In this document: in pieces, positions 1 through 11,063 of the stretch | Numbering within the stretch: position 1 is the stretch's first letter | How the letters are laid out: every line of letters begins with the position of its first letter | Assembly (NCBI RefSeq): GCF_024868665.1 | Contig: NW_026634424.1 | Coordinates: forward strand, 115,255-179,254 | Source: Triplophysa rosa | Lineage: Eukaryota > Chordata > Actinopteri > Cypriniformes > Nemacheilidae | Reading direction: 5' to 3' | DNA length: 64,000 nucleotides | The notes under the pieces: generated by a model | What the model saw: the letters and a program-made list of their open reading frames with translations, nothing else | Database searches by the model: none | What the model was told of the DNA's origin: nothing | Position numbers and translations under genes: made by a program

Positions 1-560
1 AAGGCCGGCTGGACAGGGCTTGACGCCGGCTGGAAGGCCGGCTGGACAGGGCTTGACGCCGGCTGGAAGGCCGGCTGGACAGGGCTTGACGCCGGCTGGA
101 AGGCCGGCTGACGCAGGCTGACGCCGGCTGGAGACGCCGGCTGAGCAGGGCTTGGACGCCGGCTGCACCGGACTGGACGCCGGCGGATCACCGGAGCCTG
201 GACGCCGGCGGATCACCGGAGCCTGGACGCCGGCCGGATCACCGGCCTGGACGCCGGCTGGATCACCGGACTGGACACATGACTGGACACAAGACTGGAC
301 ACAGGACTGGACACCGGACTGGACGCCGGCTATCACCGGACTGGACCTGGAGCAGGACATCGGCAGCACCACGGACTGGACGCCGGACACGACTGGACGC
401 CGGCTGACACCGGACTGGAGCCGGCCGACACCGGACTGGACGCCGGCCGCCACCGGACTGGACGCCGGCCGCACCGGACTGGATGCCGCGCTGCACCGGA
501 CTGGATGCCGGCCGCACCGGACTGGAGCCGGCTGCACCGGCGTGGACGCCGACAAACGTA
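1..560. repeat. GC-rich minisatellite
   Basis: It opens with three near-identical 33-bp units containing gccggctggacagggcttga, then decays into about 15-21-bp units built on caccggactggacgccgg. The period leaves both strands open, so apparent ORFs (repeated Gly-Leu-Asp-Ala-Gly on plus) are artefacts of the repeat. The array starts before the window. It adjoins an interspersed repeat whose second copy (37262-37744) has only a short ggaacaggaaca run at the matching place, so the array may have grown from such a seed. Confidence 0.9.
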
Positions 561-574
561 CACACTCAACGCAA

Positions 575-840
575 TCCAAAGGCACAAGACAAAGAAACAT
601 GAGGGTATAAATAGAGAAGACAAACGAGGGATAACGAGCAGGGGCAGGTGTAGAACATAAGACACAAGAGGGAGACAATACCGGAAACGAGAGGGGCGGG
701 ACCAATGACAAGACCTGAGAAAACACATGAGATGTCAAAAAACAAACATCTCATGGTCTTCTCACATAAAACCTAAGGCTTTGCCATGGCTCTGCTACAG
801 GACCAAGAAAAACATGACTAAGGAAGCAGAGCCATGACAC
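575..840 (-). repeat. Interspersed repeat R1, copy 1
   Basis: Shares long blocks with 37440-37744: acgagggataa, a gagaggggcgggaccaatgac block, gagaaaacacatg, and a closing hairpin. A TATA-like tataaata lies at 606-613. Orientation is uncertain; read on minus, the hairpin is first and the A/T box follows, as in an LTR or promoter-bearing terminus. No protein is visible and I cannot name the family. Confidence 0.6.
785..836. other. Hairpin-forming inverted repeat in R1
   Basis: A 12-bp perfect inverted repeat: catggctctgct (785-796) and agcagagccatg (825-836), with a 28-nt A-rich spacer. The equivalent hairpin in R1 copy 2 (37688-37744) differs at three stem positions, and each change is matched on the other arm. 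Confidence 0.8.
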
Positions 841-1194
841 AAACACAATCACACAACATATCAGAGGGACCAGACATCACACCTAGTTACAAAAAGGGGC
901 TCAGAATACCTAACTACAGCGTTATAGACAGGTTTACACAAGGACGTTTGGCACAAGACACAAGGAAACTAAAACAAAAGTAACTGTCCAAATTACTTTG
1001 ATTAGTTTGACAGCAGAAGAATTGTCTGCCCTTGTCTGTAACTTTACATCAAATGCCAGATGTTGACTTTTCTCTTGACCAAAGCTTATACAAAGTTCAG
1101 TATTCACATTGCCTATGTACAACTGCATATACGTAAACAACTGAAATGACTAATGATTGTTCCAGTTGTGTATATATATATTATATATATATTT
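841..1194. other. No gene seen; AT microsatellite at the end
   Basis: No supported coding, RNA or mobile feature. It ends in a short (TA)n tract at about 1171-1190. Confidence 0.5.
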
Positions 1195-1303
1195 TGTTTT
1201 GATGAACACAGAGAAAGATATTTGGAAGAATGATTGTAACCAAACAGTTCATGGCCACCATTGACTACCAATTTCATTTTTGGGTGAACTGTTTCTTTAA
1301 GGT
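1195..1303. mobile_element. Teleost TTAA-type MITE fragment (right end)
   Basis: Ends with tttttgggtgaactgtttct, the terminus of the very common fish MITE whose outer ends read ttaaagggatagttcaccca. The inner motif agatatttggaagaatg recurs at about 50276-50292. Only the right part is present. Related pieces lie at 49855-50095, 50173-50440 and 62724-63040. Confidence 0.7.
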
Positions 1304-1459
1304 AATGGTCGTACATGAGAGCACAAAATAATTGAGTTCACACTACCACTTGCATGACATAAAGTTCATAATGTAAAACTCATGCAAGAAATGTCGCTTC
1401 TCGTGAAAGTTGTAAAATATGTGAATCTAATTAAATTTTATTTAGGGTATATAGGCTAT

Positions 1460-2708
1460 CACTCTAAAAAACGTTGGGTTATTTTTGTAACCCAATAGTT
1501 GGGTTAGAGATATTGGGTCGTTTTGTTGGGTTATTTCTGACGTTCTTTGGGTCAACTCTGTAACAACCCAGCCAGCTGGGTTAAAATTGAGCTGCGTGAG
1601 CAGTTATTTTAAATTTCAACGGTCGACCGGCGCCACTGCTGACAGACGAGATGTAAGTTAATATTCATAATACTTTAATTAAATAAAAAGTGCGTGCATG
1701 TGTGTGCATATATATATATATATACATATATAGGCTATATATATATATATATACAGTATATATGTGTTTGTATGCCGTGTTTTTTTCATAGCAAAACAAA
1801 CGTGCATATCTGTAGACTTTTTTATAATCTGCATGACTGTCGACGCCAACACTTGCTTTTTATAACCATCCTATTTCAAATGTAGATAAAGAGAATTGTT
1901 TGGGACGCCCCCTCGCTTTGTTTTTCTATGTACGAAACTTTTAGGTAAGTCATAAACGTTTGTGGAAATCATATTTTAGATATTTGTCGGCGCTTTCGGG
2001 ATTTAGGACCCAGCGGAAGCGTCAGGACTCCAACCGCTGCAGCGCAACTCCGTCAAAGGCACCGGAATTCAAATGACGAGTGTGTTCATTGTATTTCGTT
2101 ACATTTATTACCTTTATCATACGTTTAAAGCAAATAGCAGAAAATACATTATTTTGGCATTCATTGACCACGAAACACGAGGGGGCTTGCCTCAGTGGCA
2201 TTTTCGTTCCATTTCTGTCGGTCTCTCGACGTTGTGTCGAACCGACAGATGGGGTTCGCCCTTGAGAACCTATCAACTTCTGACTATTTTGAAAAGGCCA
2301 ATGAAATTGGCGAATGAAATTTGCATGCTGGACTCCGCCCCCGGATATCCGGGTATAAAAGGAAGACCACCGTGAGCGTTGGGTTGCAGTGCCCGCCCCC
2401 CAGTTCCGTGTTTACCGGAAGTGCATGAGGAACTTAGTAAGACCTGGAACGCCCCCTTTTCGGCACGTCCACGTCAAGCAAGTTCTGTCGCCTTCTCTTC
2501 CCTCGAGGGTGAGGCAGCTAGAGGATACATTGATGTCCCCCAGGTGGAGTGTGCCGTCGCGGTGCACTTGTGCCCGCAGACAGCGGCCACCTGGGGGCCT
2601 CGACCTAGACTCCCGTCCAAAGCATGTAGGGTTTCGGCATCTCCGGTGCTATAGTAACCCATCTATGGGTTATATGTTGGTTTATTTTTAACCCAACTGT
2701 TTTTAGTG
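1460..2708. mobile_element. Divergent CACT-ended TIR element, copy 3
   Basis: The left end is cactctaaaaaacgttgggt followed by repeated gggtt/aaccca words. The right end is aacccaactgtttttagtg. Both resemble the TIRs of the elements at 38079 and 50442. A possible first exon ends at gagat|gtaagt near 1653, but I cannot find a partner exon. A (TA)n tract (1707-1752) and a DIRS fragment lie inside. Flanking dinucleotides differ (at versus ag), so no clean TSD remains. Confidence 0.6.
2205..2650 (+). mobile_element. DIRS fragment, internally deleted
   Basis: Starts with the DIRS terminal repeat (ctgtcggtctctcgacgttg) and the promoter-like block with tataaaag, then jumps into gag-region sequence (gtgcatgaggaacttagtaa). 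The sequence between them, present in the DIRS copy at 5283-10496, is missing. It ends near 2645, where similarity to that copy stops. It lies inside the CACT-ended element. Confidence 0.75.
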
Positions 2709-3489
2709 AGTACTTATACGTTTATAAACATTCGGGATGCGCATGCATCTTGGTTTATAATGACTAGAGAATTACACGGATACGGTATACAACATAATTA
2801 GACTTAGAAAGATTATAGACAACCTTACCTGAAATAAAATAAACACAGATCTAGATGATTTCGTCAGTCCAGCCTGTTCGTTTAATGACTTGTTTAGCTT
2901 AAAATGGCATATTCAATGATGGTATTCCATAGGAAATAATACCATAATTTTTGCCATTCCTATTCTGACATGCAACAACACAAAAACAAGTTTTTGAAGG
3001 AATTGTCTCCTCTGTTTCACTCATTGCTGCTTTGTTTCCACTGTTTTTCTGGAACCAGTATGCGCGCACAGCTAGCAGTGACGTAACTGTGACGTCGACT
3101 CCAAATTGGTCTATTGCTTACATTTACAGTGAGTATTGTCTTCATTGTCTCTATTCCTCAGTGTTTCCACAAATATGTCTTGCTATAGCATCTAATGTTA
3201 ATTGCAACATTTCACATAAGGAATCATACACATGAGATTAGTATGTAAGCGAAATGTGGATTTTTGAGATATCACTTCTAATATTTGTGTCTTTGATTAA
3301 GTATAGTCAGCATAAAGAAAAAAGCTTTTTTCCATATATTTTTAGAAATGTTTAGAAAACACTGTATTTATGCCCAGTTGCTTATTTGATCATCTAACTC
3401 TCACAAGACATGCGAACGTATCACTGCTATTGTAATGTTGACACACAATGACTCTCTTTGCATGCGCAACAACGTCATGGAAAAATGAT
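2709..3489. other. No gene or element recognised
   Basis: AT-rich sequence. Short open frames here have no recognisable motif or splice context. Confidence 0.5.
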
Positions 3490-4633
3490 AAACATAAAAA
3501 TTTAAACATAAAAGAAATTAAATAAGATGTAAGATTAAAGAGGCTAAAAAACGTTTTTTAAGAATAAGATTAGTGAAGCGAAGCAGGATTCTCAAAAATT
3601 ATGGTGAGTTTGAAATGATTTAGGGTATCTGAAAAGGGCTAAGAGTAAAGGTTCTAGAATTAGTCTTAAAATTAATGGTCAATTGATGACAGATCAGAAA
3701 GAGGTAGCAAATTGTTTTAATATATTTTTTACTACTGTTGCTGAAAATTTGGTAAAGGAGCTACCAGCTCAAACTGGTTTATATAATGACAAATTAGTTA
3801 AGGAGTATTATGCTAATTGTGGGGTCACTTTAGGAGGTTTTTCATTCAATAAAGTAAATGAGACTACAGTTTATAAGAAATTAAGGGAACTGAAATGTAG
3901 TAAAGCGACAGGTTTAGATAATATTCCGGCAAGGTTTATTAAAGATTCAGCTAATTTTATAACCCCTGTGGTTACTCACATTTTAAATCTCTCTATTGGC
4001 CAACGATGAATTAAAACAAGCAAGAGTTTTTCCTCTTTTTAAGAAAGGGAGTAGGGTTGAGTGTAACAATTATAGGCCTGTGTCAATTCTATCTTCCTTA
4101 TCCAAAGTGTTGTTGATTGAAGATTATATTTCTAAATGTAATATTTTATATGAATTTCAGTCTGTCTTTAGAAGGATGCATTCCACGGAGACAACAATTT
4201 TGTATTTGACAGATTACATAAAGAAATAATTGGATAAAGGCAAATTAAGTGGGATGGTGTTGCTAGATTTACAAAAGGCTTTTGGCACAGTTGACCATAA
4301 TATTTTGTTTTAAAAAATAAATGCTATGGGTTTTGATTCAACAGCATGTAAATGGATTAAGTCCTATCTTTCAAATAGGTGTCAAATGGTAGATTTAAAT
4401 GGAGTGTTTTAAGATAATTTGTCCACCTCATTTGGAGTACCACAAGGGAGCGTATTGGGACCCTTACTTTTTTTAATGTACATTAATGATCTAAAAATGG
4501 CCTGTTCTAGCCACCTTTTATTTGTTGATGATGCTACAATAATTGTTACTGATGAGAGGAAAGAAATAGCAGAAAGTGAGTTAAAGTGAGAGATTGCGGA
4601 AGTATCCAAAATAAGCTGTTTTTACATTTAGGG
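3490..4633 (+). pseudogene. LINE A reverse transcriptase, 5' part
   Basis: A decayed non-LTR retrotransposon of the CR1/L2/Crack group. The frame starting at 3683 gives the RT N-terminal region (LKCSKATGLDNIPARFIKDS), then NNYRPVSILSS, MLLDLQKAFGTVDHN-like block A and [13 protein letters not shown]. The catalytic box reads FVDD rather than the usual Y/F-A-D-D. Several stops and frameshifts break it. It ends at ttagggaaaac (4633), where DIRS-related DNA begins, and the reading resumes at 10497 with the next RT residues. It is 5'-truncated and has no endonuclease. Confidence 0.8.
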
Positions 4634-4930
4634 AAAACGTCTTGGTTACGGATGTAACCTCGGTTCCCTTTCTGTCGGTCTCTCGACGTTGTGTCGAGCC
4701 GACAGATGGGGTTCGCTCTTGAGAACCTATCAACTTCTGACAAGTTTAGAAAAGGCGAATGAAATTGGCGAATGAAATTTGCATGCCGGACTCCGCCCCC
4801 GGAAATCCAGGTATAAAAGGGATTCATTCACGTTTTGGTCTGAGGAGCCTGAGCATCCCTCGACCGCTGCGGCGGGCGGCCAGCGTTGTGGCAAAAAGGA
4901 CACAACGTCTCGTTCCCTCCATCAGGGAAC
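4634..4930. mobile_element. Short DIRS-terminus-derived unit A
   Basis: Begins gtcttggttacggatgtaac, carries the DIRS terminal block (ctgtcggtctctcgacgttg) and promoter-like tataaaag, and ends acaacgtctcgttccctcc. It has no coding capacity. It resembles a non-autonomous derivative of the neighbouring DIRS element and is directly followed by unit B. Confidence 0.65.
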
Positions 4931-4950
4931 GTCTTGGTTACGGATGTAAC

Positions 4951-5282
4951 ATCTTGGTTACGGATGTAACCTCGGTTCTCTGATGGAGGGAACGAGATGT
5001 TGTGTCGAACCGACAGAATGGGGTTTGTCTTGAGAACCTATCATCTTCTGAGTATTTAGAAAAGGCCAATTAAAATTGACGAATGAAATTTGCATGCCGG
5101 GCTCCTCCCCGGATGTACGGGTATAAGAGGGAAGCCGGCGTGCTCATTCATTCACCTTTGGTCTGAGGAGCCTTAAGCATCCTCCCCCGACCGCTGGGGT
5201 GGGCGGCCAGTGTTGTGGCATGAGGGACACAACGTCTCGTTCCCTCCATCAGGGAACCGAGGTTACATCCGTAACCAAGACG
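4951..5282. mobile_element. Short TIR unit B related to DIRS ends
   Basis: The outer 50 or so bases are inverted repeats: tcttggttacggatgtaacc on the left and ggttacatccgtaaccaaga on the right, each continuing into the matching gagggaacgaga(c/t)gttgtgtc block. The interior copies the DIRS 5' promoter region (gggtataagaggg). An extra gtcttggttacggatgtaac stands just left of it (4931-4950), giving a duplicated terminus between units A and B. Confidence 0.65.
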
Positions 5283-6182
5283 TTCCCTTTCTGTCGGTCT
5301 CTCGACGTTGTGTCGAACCGACAGAATGGGGTTCCTATGTAAGACGCCACAGCACTGAGCCGCGTCACAATCTCTGCGGAGCGACGTTGACTGGCCAGGG
5401 CGAGTCAGACGAAGACGCTAACGCGAAATTATGACCATCCAGGTGAGAGGAAGGTGGACCCAGAGCTTTACACAAAGTTGGGAAGCCCCTGCCACCGGCC
5501 GTCACGGGCGGAGGCCTTGATTCTCTAACAGCGAGAAGCCGCCCGGCACCGTAAGGGCCACTGGGTAAGCATTATTCCCCCCTGGGGGAAAAACGCTACA
5601 GAGACCTCTACCTACCATAGGGAGGAATTAGTGCAGACACCACATGGTCTAACCATCAGGGGAGAACTCATGGGAAAACGTGCGGACTGAAGGACTTAAC
5701 CGCAAGGTGGAGGTCCACCTAAGGAGGTCATGGGTTGCCGAGGTGGGAACCATTCATGAGGATACATCAGACGGAACAGCCCACGGAGGGGGATTACCAC
5801 GTCTGGAGCACTAGGTCCGGTTAGAGCCATCTGGGAGATAACTCAACTGTTCCCCGGCCTAAGGGGGCAGGGCTGCTCTGCCCAGCCTGCCCCAGGAAGG
5901 TGCTTAGTGATGGATGGAATGCCTGTTCTTTACCCAGTCGGGAAATAAGGGAGGCGTAAATAGCAGCTGATCCCCCTAGAGGAAGGGGGAAGGGCTTTCA
6001 CAGGCGTACGCCCTACCGGCTGCCGGTCCTACACGTTGCCCTGCAGGACGCGGGCTGACACAGATTCCACGCGTAGGTATTAGAACCTCACGAAGGTGTT
6101 GGGCGTAGCTCAACCCGCAACTCTGCAGATGTCTGCCAGGGAGGCGCCCTGAACCAGTGCCCATGAGTAGTGTGCCTCACTC

Positions 6183-7098
6183 CTAACGAGCAGGGGCAAT
6201 CTTGAGATCGGCATACACGATCCAGTGTGCCAGCCTCTGTTTGGAGACAGCCCTCCCCTTCTGCTGACCTCCAAAACAGACAAAGAGCTGCTCAGAGCTT
6301 CTGAAGCTCTGCATGCGGTCCAAGTAGAGGCGCAGTGCGCGTACTGGACACAACACGGATGGGGTTGGGTCTTCCTCCCCGGTGGGGAGCATCTGCAGGT
6401 TCACCACCTGGTCTCTAGGGGGAGTGGTGGGAACTTTGGGCACGTAGCCGGGCAGGGGTCTCAGGGTAACGTGAGAATCACCGGGCCCGAGTTCTAGGAA
6501 ATCTGGACGCGGAGGGTGCTTGTAGGTTCCCTACCTTCTTGGAGGTGATCGCCATCAGGAGAGCCGTCTTTATCGTGAGGTGAGAAAGAGCAGCAGCTCC
6601 GAGGGGCTCGAAGGGGGGGCCTCTTGAGGCCCGCCACCTAGGTCGTAAGAGGGTACGTAGCGCGGATGAGGCGGTAGCCTTCTCGCGCCCCTTAGGAATC
6701 TAATGACCAGGTCGTGCTGTCCCAGAGGCTTCCCAGCAACTGGGTTGTGATGAGCGGCCGTAGCGGCTACATACACTCCCAGTGTGGAGGAGGGAGAGGT
6801 TACTCACCAGTCTCTCTTGAGGAAGGGTCAGCATGTTCCCGATCGGGCAACTCCGCGGGTCTTCTCTTCGAGAATAGCACCAGGATGAGAAGAGGTGCCA
6901 TTTATGGGCGTATAGCCACCTAGTGGCTGAGATCCTAGCCTGAGTGATGTCCCAACCACCGGGGGTGGGCCACTCAGGATCTCCTCGTCCCGTCCAGACA
7001 TGGAAGTTCCAGGGGTCTGCCTGGGATGCTGTAACGTGCCCCTTCCCTTGGGAAAGCAGGTCCTTCGCCAGGGGGATCATTGCACAAGACCTGTGCAA
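6183..7098 (-). pseudogene. DIRS copy 1 tyrosine recombinase
   Basis: In DIRS this enzyme integrates a circular cDNA in place of a DDE integrase. The N-terminal SAM-like part is visible at 6700-7098 (FHVW, then W-LYAHKWHLFSSWC and a block ending near SVCSRYGR). The C-terminal part at 6183-6443 has LCPVRALRLYLDRMQSFRSS and KQRLAHWI, typical of fish DIRS recombinases. I cannot place all catalytic Arg-His-Arg-Tyr residues because frames shift between the two parts. The related DIRS copy 2 fragment is at 36547-36815. Confidence 0.7.
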
Positions 7099-7257
7099 CG
7101 AGGCTTACTGGGGGGAAGGCGTACTTCCGCTTACCCTGCGGCCAGCTGTGCGCTAGGGTATCCATGCCGAGGGGTCCCTCGGTCAGGGAGTACCAAAGCG
7201 GGCAATGGGAGGAGTCCGGGGAGGCAACAGGCCCACCTGCGCCCGGCCGAACTGCTC

Positions 7258-7467
7258 CTATATGAGCCGGACTGCGCGGGGATGGAGTCGCCACTCTCCG
7301 CGAGGCATCGACTGATGAGAGAGCACGTCGGCTGTCTGGTTCAGGTCACCTGGGATATGTGTGGCTCGCAGGGAGCTGATCACCTGCTGACTCCAGAGGA
7401 GGAGGCGTTGGGCGAGTCGTGTTAGCTGCCGTGAGCGAATGCCACCCTGACGATTGATATACGCCAC
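7258..7467 (-). pseudogene. DIRS copy 1 RNase H end
   Basis: The frame gives AYINRQGGIRSR, LLLWSQQ and HIPGDLNQTADVLS, the usual C-terminal RNase H block of DIRS polyproteins, which degrades RNA in the RNA-DNA hybrid. The linker from RT (about 7470-7670) is readable only in other frames. It is a fragment and is not expected to be active. Confidence 0.7.
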
Positions 7468-7671
7468 AGCAGCTGTGCTGTCCTGACCGGACCAGCACGT
7501 GCTTGCCCTGCACGAGAGGTTGCAACCTCTTCAGTGCAAGTAGCACAGCCAACCACTCTAGGCAGTTGATATGCCAACGCAGGCGGGGGCCCGTCCGTCG
7601 TCACCACGACGTGCCTTGACACCTGCCCTAGGGGGACCCTGTCCGCAAGAAGTTCATTGAAGACCAGGGGG

Positions 7672-8487
7672 TCAGGGTGAGTCGGCAGAAAGGCGTGATG
7701 ACCATAAGTCTGCTGCCGGTGTGCCACGCTCTCCAGAGAACCAGACTCTGTAGCCAGTGTTGGAGTGGTTGAATGTGCATCGACCCGAGGGGACCACCCC
7801 CACCGAGGATGCCATGTGCCCAGGAGCCTCTGAAAGTTTCAGGGGGACCGCTGACTGCCTGAAGTGTTTCAGGCAGTTCAACACTGACTGAGCGTGCTCT
7901 GAGTCAGTCACGTTGACATGGAGACAGAGTCTAGTTCCATACTGAGAAAGAGGACGCTCTGCACAGTGGAGAGCTTGCTCTTCTCTCGGTTGACCTGTAG
8001 TCCCAACCAACCTAGGTGCCAGAGCACTAGGTCCCTGTGTGTACACAACAGAACTCGCGAGTGTGCCCAGATGAGCCAGTCGTCGAGATAGTTAGTACCC
8101 ACACACCTTTCTCCCCGAGGGGAGTGAGGGCGGCTTCCACGATCTTTGTGAAGACTCATGATCTTCGTGAAGACTCGTGGGGACAGGGACAGACCGAAAG
8201 GGAGGACTCTGTACTGATATGCTCGCCCTCAAAAATGAGACATGAAAGTAAGCGTCCTTCATGTCGATTGCCATGAACCAATCTTGACATCTGGTAGACG
8301 CCAGAATGCGCTTCTGCGTGAGCATCCTGAACGGCAGCTTGAGTGGGTGCCTGTTCAGGGTACGCAGATCTAGCAACCCCCCTTTTTGGGGACGATGAAG
8401 TACGGGCTGCAGAACCCATTGAACATCTCGGCCAGAGGGACGAGCACGATCTCTTGCCAGAGGGGTGGTGACCCTGGCCCGAAGCAC
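7672..8487 (-). pseudogene. DIRS copy 1 reverse transcriptase
   Basis: From upstream to downstream on minus: RSGRDVQWVLQPVLHRPQKG, DLRTLNRHPLK, FRMLTQKRILAS, then catalytic block A (DWFMAIDMKDAYFHVS), and YLDDWLIWA near 8065-8095 with the catalytic Asp pair. It continues to GHMASS at about 7805. At least three frame changes separate these blocks. The same RT region occurs in DIRS copy 2 at 32900-33500 on plus. Confidence 0.8.
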
Positions 8488-8801
8488 GGGAGCATCCTAG
8501 CCTCTGACTGAGGTAAGAGGATGTCCCGAACTTGAGCGGGCATCTGGTAAGTTGTATCGCGTAGCCGAGACTGATCGTATCCCGTAGCCCCGTGACGGTT
8601 TGGGGGCTCTAGTCAGGCTCCCAGGGACCGAGACAGGGGCTAGGGTTATGATCTGCTTCATTGACCTCCCAGGGGGTGGTTCAATGGTGAGCAGTGCGGA
8701 TCCCTTGCAGTGGGGAGGCCCCCGGGGAGGAGATCGGCTCTGCTGCTTACCTGCCTGGCGATGATGTAGCACAACGCACTGTCGATTGAGAGTGCTGAGG
8801 G

Positions 8802-9652
8802 CTACTGATTATCCTCGACATTGGATCTCGCCGTGACACAACGTCGAGTTGCCGAACACCGTCGTGTAGATGGTGCACGGGACTCAACGGCCGAGGCAGC
8901 CGAGTCGCGGCGCGGGAGGATATGCTTGATATCCTCTGTCTGCTTCTTTACTGTCAAGAACTGCAGGTCGACAGAAGCACCAAACAGCCCACATCCCCCT
9001 TGCGAGATGGGTGCGTCGAGAAAGCGGACCTTCTCAGCGTTACGTATCTGTGCAAGGTTCGGCCAGAGGTTTCTCTCATTGACCACAAGTGTGGACATAG
9101 CCCGACCCAGGGCCCGCGTGGTCAGCTTGGTCGCCCATAGAGCGAGGTCGGTGGCAGCGTGGAGTTCCTGCATAAGCACTGGGTCGGTCTTACCCTCGTT
9201 GAGCTCTCTCAATGCCTTGGCCTGGCAGGAGCCATAGCGTGGAGAGAGGAGGCAGCTTGGCCCGCAGCAATGTAAGCTCTCGACACGAGAGATGCCGAGA
9301 CCCTACATGCTTTGGACGGGAGTCTAGGTCGAGCCCCCCAGGTGGCCGCCACCTGCGGGCACGAGTGCACCATGGCGGCACACTCCACCTGGGGGACATC
9401 GACGTATCCTCTAGCTGCCTCACCCTCGAGGGAAGAGAGGGTGACAGAACTTGTTAGACGTGAACGTGCCGGAGAGGGGGCGTTCCAGGTCTTACTAAGT
9501 TCCTCATGCACTTCCGGTAAACACGGCACTGGGGGCGGGCGCGGCTTGGAGCCGCACTCAAGCCACCATGTAACCAGCCGCAAGCGCTGGGAGAGGCAAT
9601 GCGGGCACTGCAACCCAACTCTCATGGCGGCCCGGGAAAGCATGGCTGACAT
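8802..9652 (-). pseudogene. DIRS copy 1 Gag core
   Basis: Frame 8802-9212 reads RELNEGKTDPVLMQELHAAT, ALGRAMSTLVVNERNLW and RFLDAPISQGG. This is the helical Gag-like region of DIRS ORF1, matched nearly residue for residue by DIRS copy 2 at 24372-24680. Upstream frames (9209-9652) contain the low-complexity acidic/basic part. The reading shifts around 9210. Confidence 0.7.
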
Positions 9653-9984
9653 TTCGGCGTCCGCTTCTTCTTAGGCTCGACCCCCCGAGGGAGGGAGCTC
9701 CGAGGAATCGCCGGAGTCGGATGGCAAGGGACATCTCATCATTATCACGCACCGTTTCCGAATACTTGGTTGAGGAACAAGACAGTGGGACCGTCTCCTG
9801 GGGAATGGTCAGACGAGCGAGACAAGGTGCGAACGGTCCGTGAGCCAGTGGCTGGCGGATTAACGCTCACAGTGATCCTCATATCACCCTCGCTGCTTGC
9901 CGTAGCGGGCGGCAGGGCCGTAGTCCTGCCGTCACGGAATGGGGAGCAGACGAGGTGGTGGCTGAGTCCCGTGGGAACACAGTC

Positions 9985-10145
9985 ACCCGTGACGCAACGT
10001 CTGAATCATCAACCGCCCACAGTGCGGGCAGGACGTATCCACAACGTCTGCCCCAGCATACTGGAAGCAGACCTCGTGTCCATCCCCCTCCTCGATGAGT
10101 GTATTGCACCCATGAGAACAGCGGGCCATGCCACACTAGAGAAAT
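9985..10145 (-). pseudogene. DIRS copy 1 Gag N-terminal Cys/His segment
   Basis: On minus the frame gives a cysteine- and histidine-rich block (C-x3-C, GDGHEVCFQYAG, C-x2-C) also present in DIRS copy 2 at 23577-23700. It looks like a small zinc-binding module at the Gag N-terminus. Its role is inferred only from its place before the Gag core. Confidence 0.5.
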
Positions 10146-10496
10146 TTGCTCTTTTAGAGAAAAAAACTCAAACACTTCTGGAACTGCCGAGATGCCCAGG
10201 GGAAGTCGCTGCAGGAAGAAACAGTCCGCTGCATCAACGTCATAAGATTCCAGCAGTAATTCGGCGTAGAGTTTGAAGTCTCGAAGTCGATAAATGTGAA
10301 GGCTCCGAAGAACAAAAGGTGAATGAATGCAGCATCCCGTCTCCCTTTTATACCCGGATTTCCGGGAGCGGAGTCCGGCATGCAAATTTCATTCGCCAAT
10401 TTCATTGGCCTTTCTAAAATAGTCAGAAGTTGATAGGTTCTCAAGAGCGAACCCCATCTGTTGGCTCGACACAACGTCGAGAGACCGACAGAAAGG

Positions 10497-11063
10497 TAAC
10501 TGAAGCTATATTATTTGGTTCTGTGGCTAAATTGAGAAAATGTTGCAAATTAGAAGTAAGGGTTGGAGATTTGACTATTACTTCTAAACAAGAAGTGCAA
10601 TACTTAGGATGTACTCTGGATAATACATTGTCAGAGGATAGCATGGCTGTTGTAGTTTATTCTAAGCTATGTAATCGAAAAAAATTCTTAGCAAGACAGG
10701 CTACTTACTTAGATAAACAAACCTTAAAAATGTTAGCTGGTTCATTAGTGCAAGCACATTATGATTGTGCGGTAACTTTCTGGTATAGTGGCTCTACGAA
10801 ACGAGTCAAAAGTAAACTACAGACTGCTCAGAACAAGTTGTGTAGAATTATTCTGAGTCTACATCCACAAATGCATTTGAATAATAATCATTTTAGGGAA
10901 ATAGGTTTTTTAAAAGTGGACAAAAGGGTATTTTTTCTTAAGTTGATGATGATGTACAAAATATTACAGAGAAATGTTCCAAAGTACTTGTATGACTACA
11001 ATGTTTTTGTAAGAAATGTTCATGGTTTTTCTACAAGGGCAAGGATAAATAATATACTGTATT
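10497..11063 (+). pseudogene. LINE A reverse transcriptase, 3' part
   Basis: The open frame continues LINE A after the DIRS block: KTEAILFGS, QYLGCTLDN, SKLQTAQNKLCRII and MYKILQRNVPKYLYDYNVF, the RT thumb and C-terminal region. The boundary residues join those ending at 4633, so the DIRS insertion interrupted one original frame. The stop is TAA at 11061-11063. Confidence 0.8.

Larger units (their letters stand above)
5283..10496 (-). mobile_element. DIRS retrotransposon copy 1
   Basis: Tyrosine-recombinase retroelement on the minus strand, 5.2 kb. Inverted termini: tctgtcggtctctcgacgtt at 5289-5308 and its complement near 10470-10492. On minus the order is promoter region (tataaaag), Gag, RT, RNase H, tyrosine recombinase. 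All frames are broken. It sits with units A and B inside LINE A. A possible 3-bp aac overlap occurs at the outer junctions; DIRS elements usually make no long duplication. Confidence 0.85.

Noticed and set aside
152..728. Long open frames on both strands (152, 100 and 131 codons)
   Set aside because: They are produced by the stop-free minisatellite period and have only low-complexity repeats.
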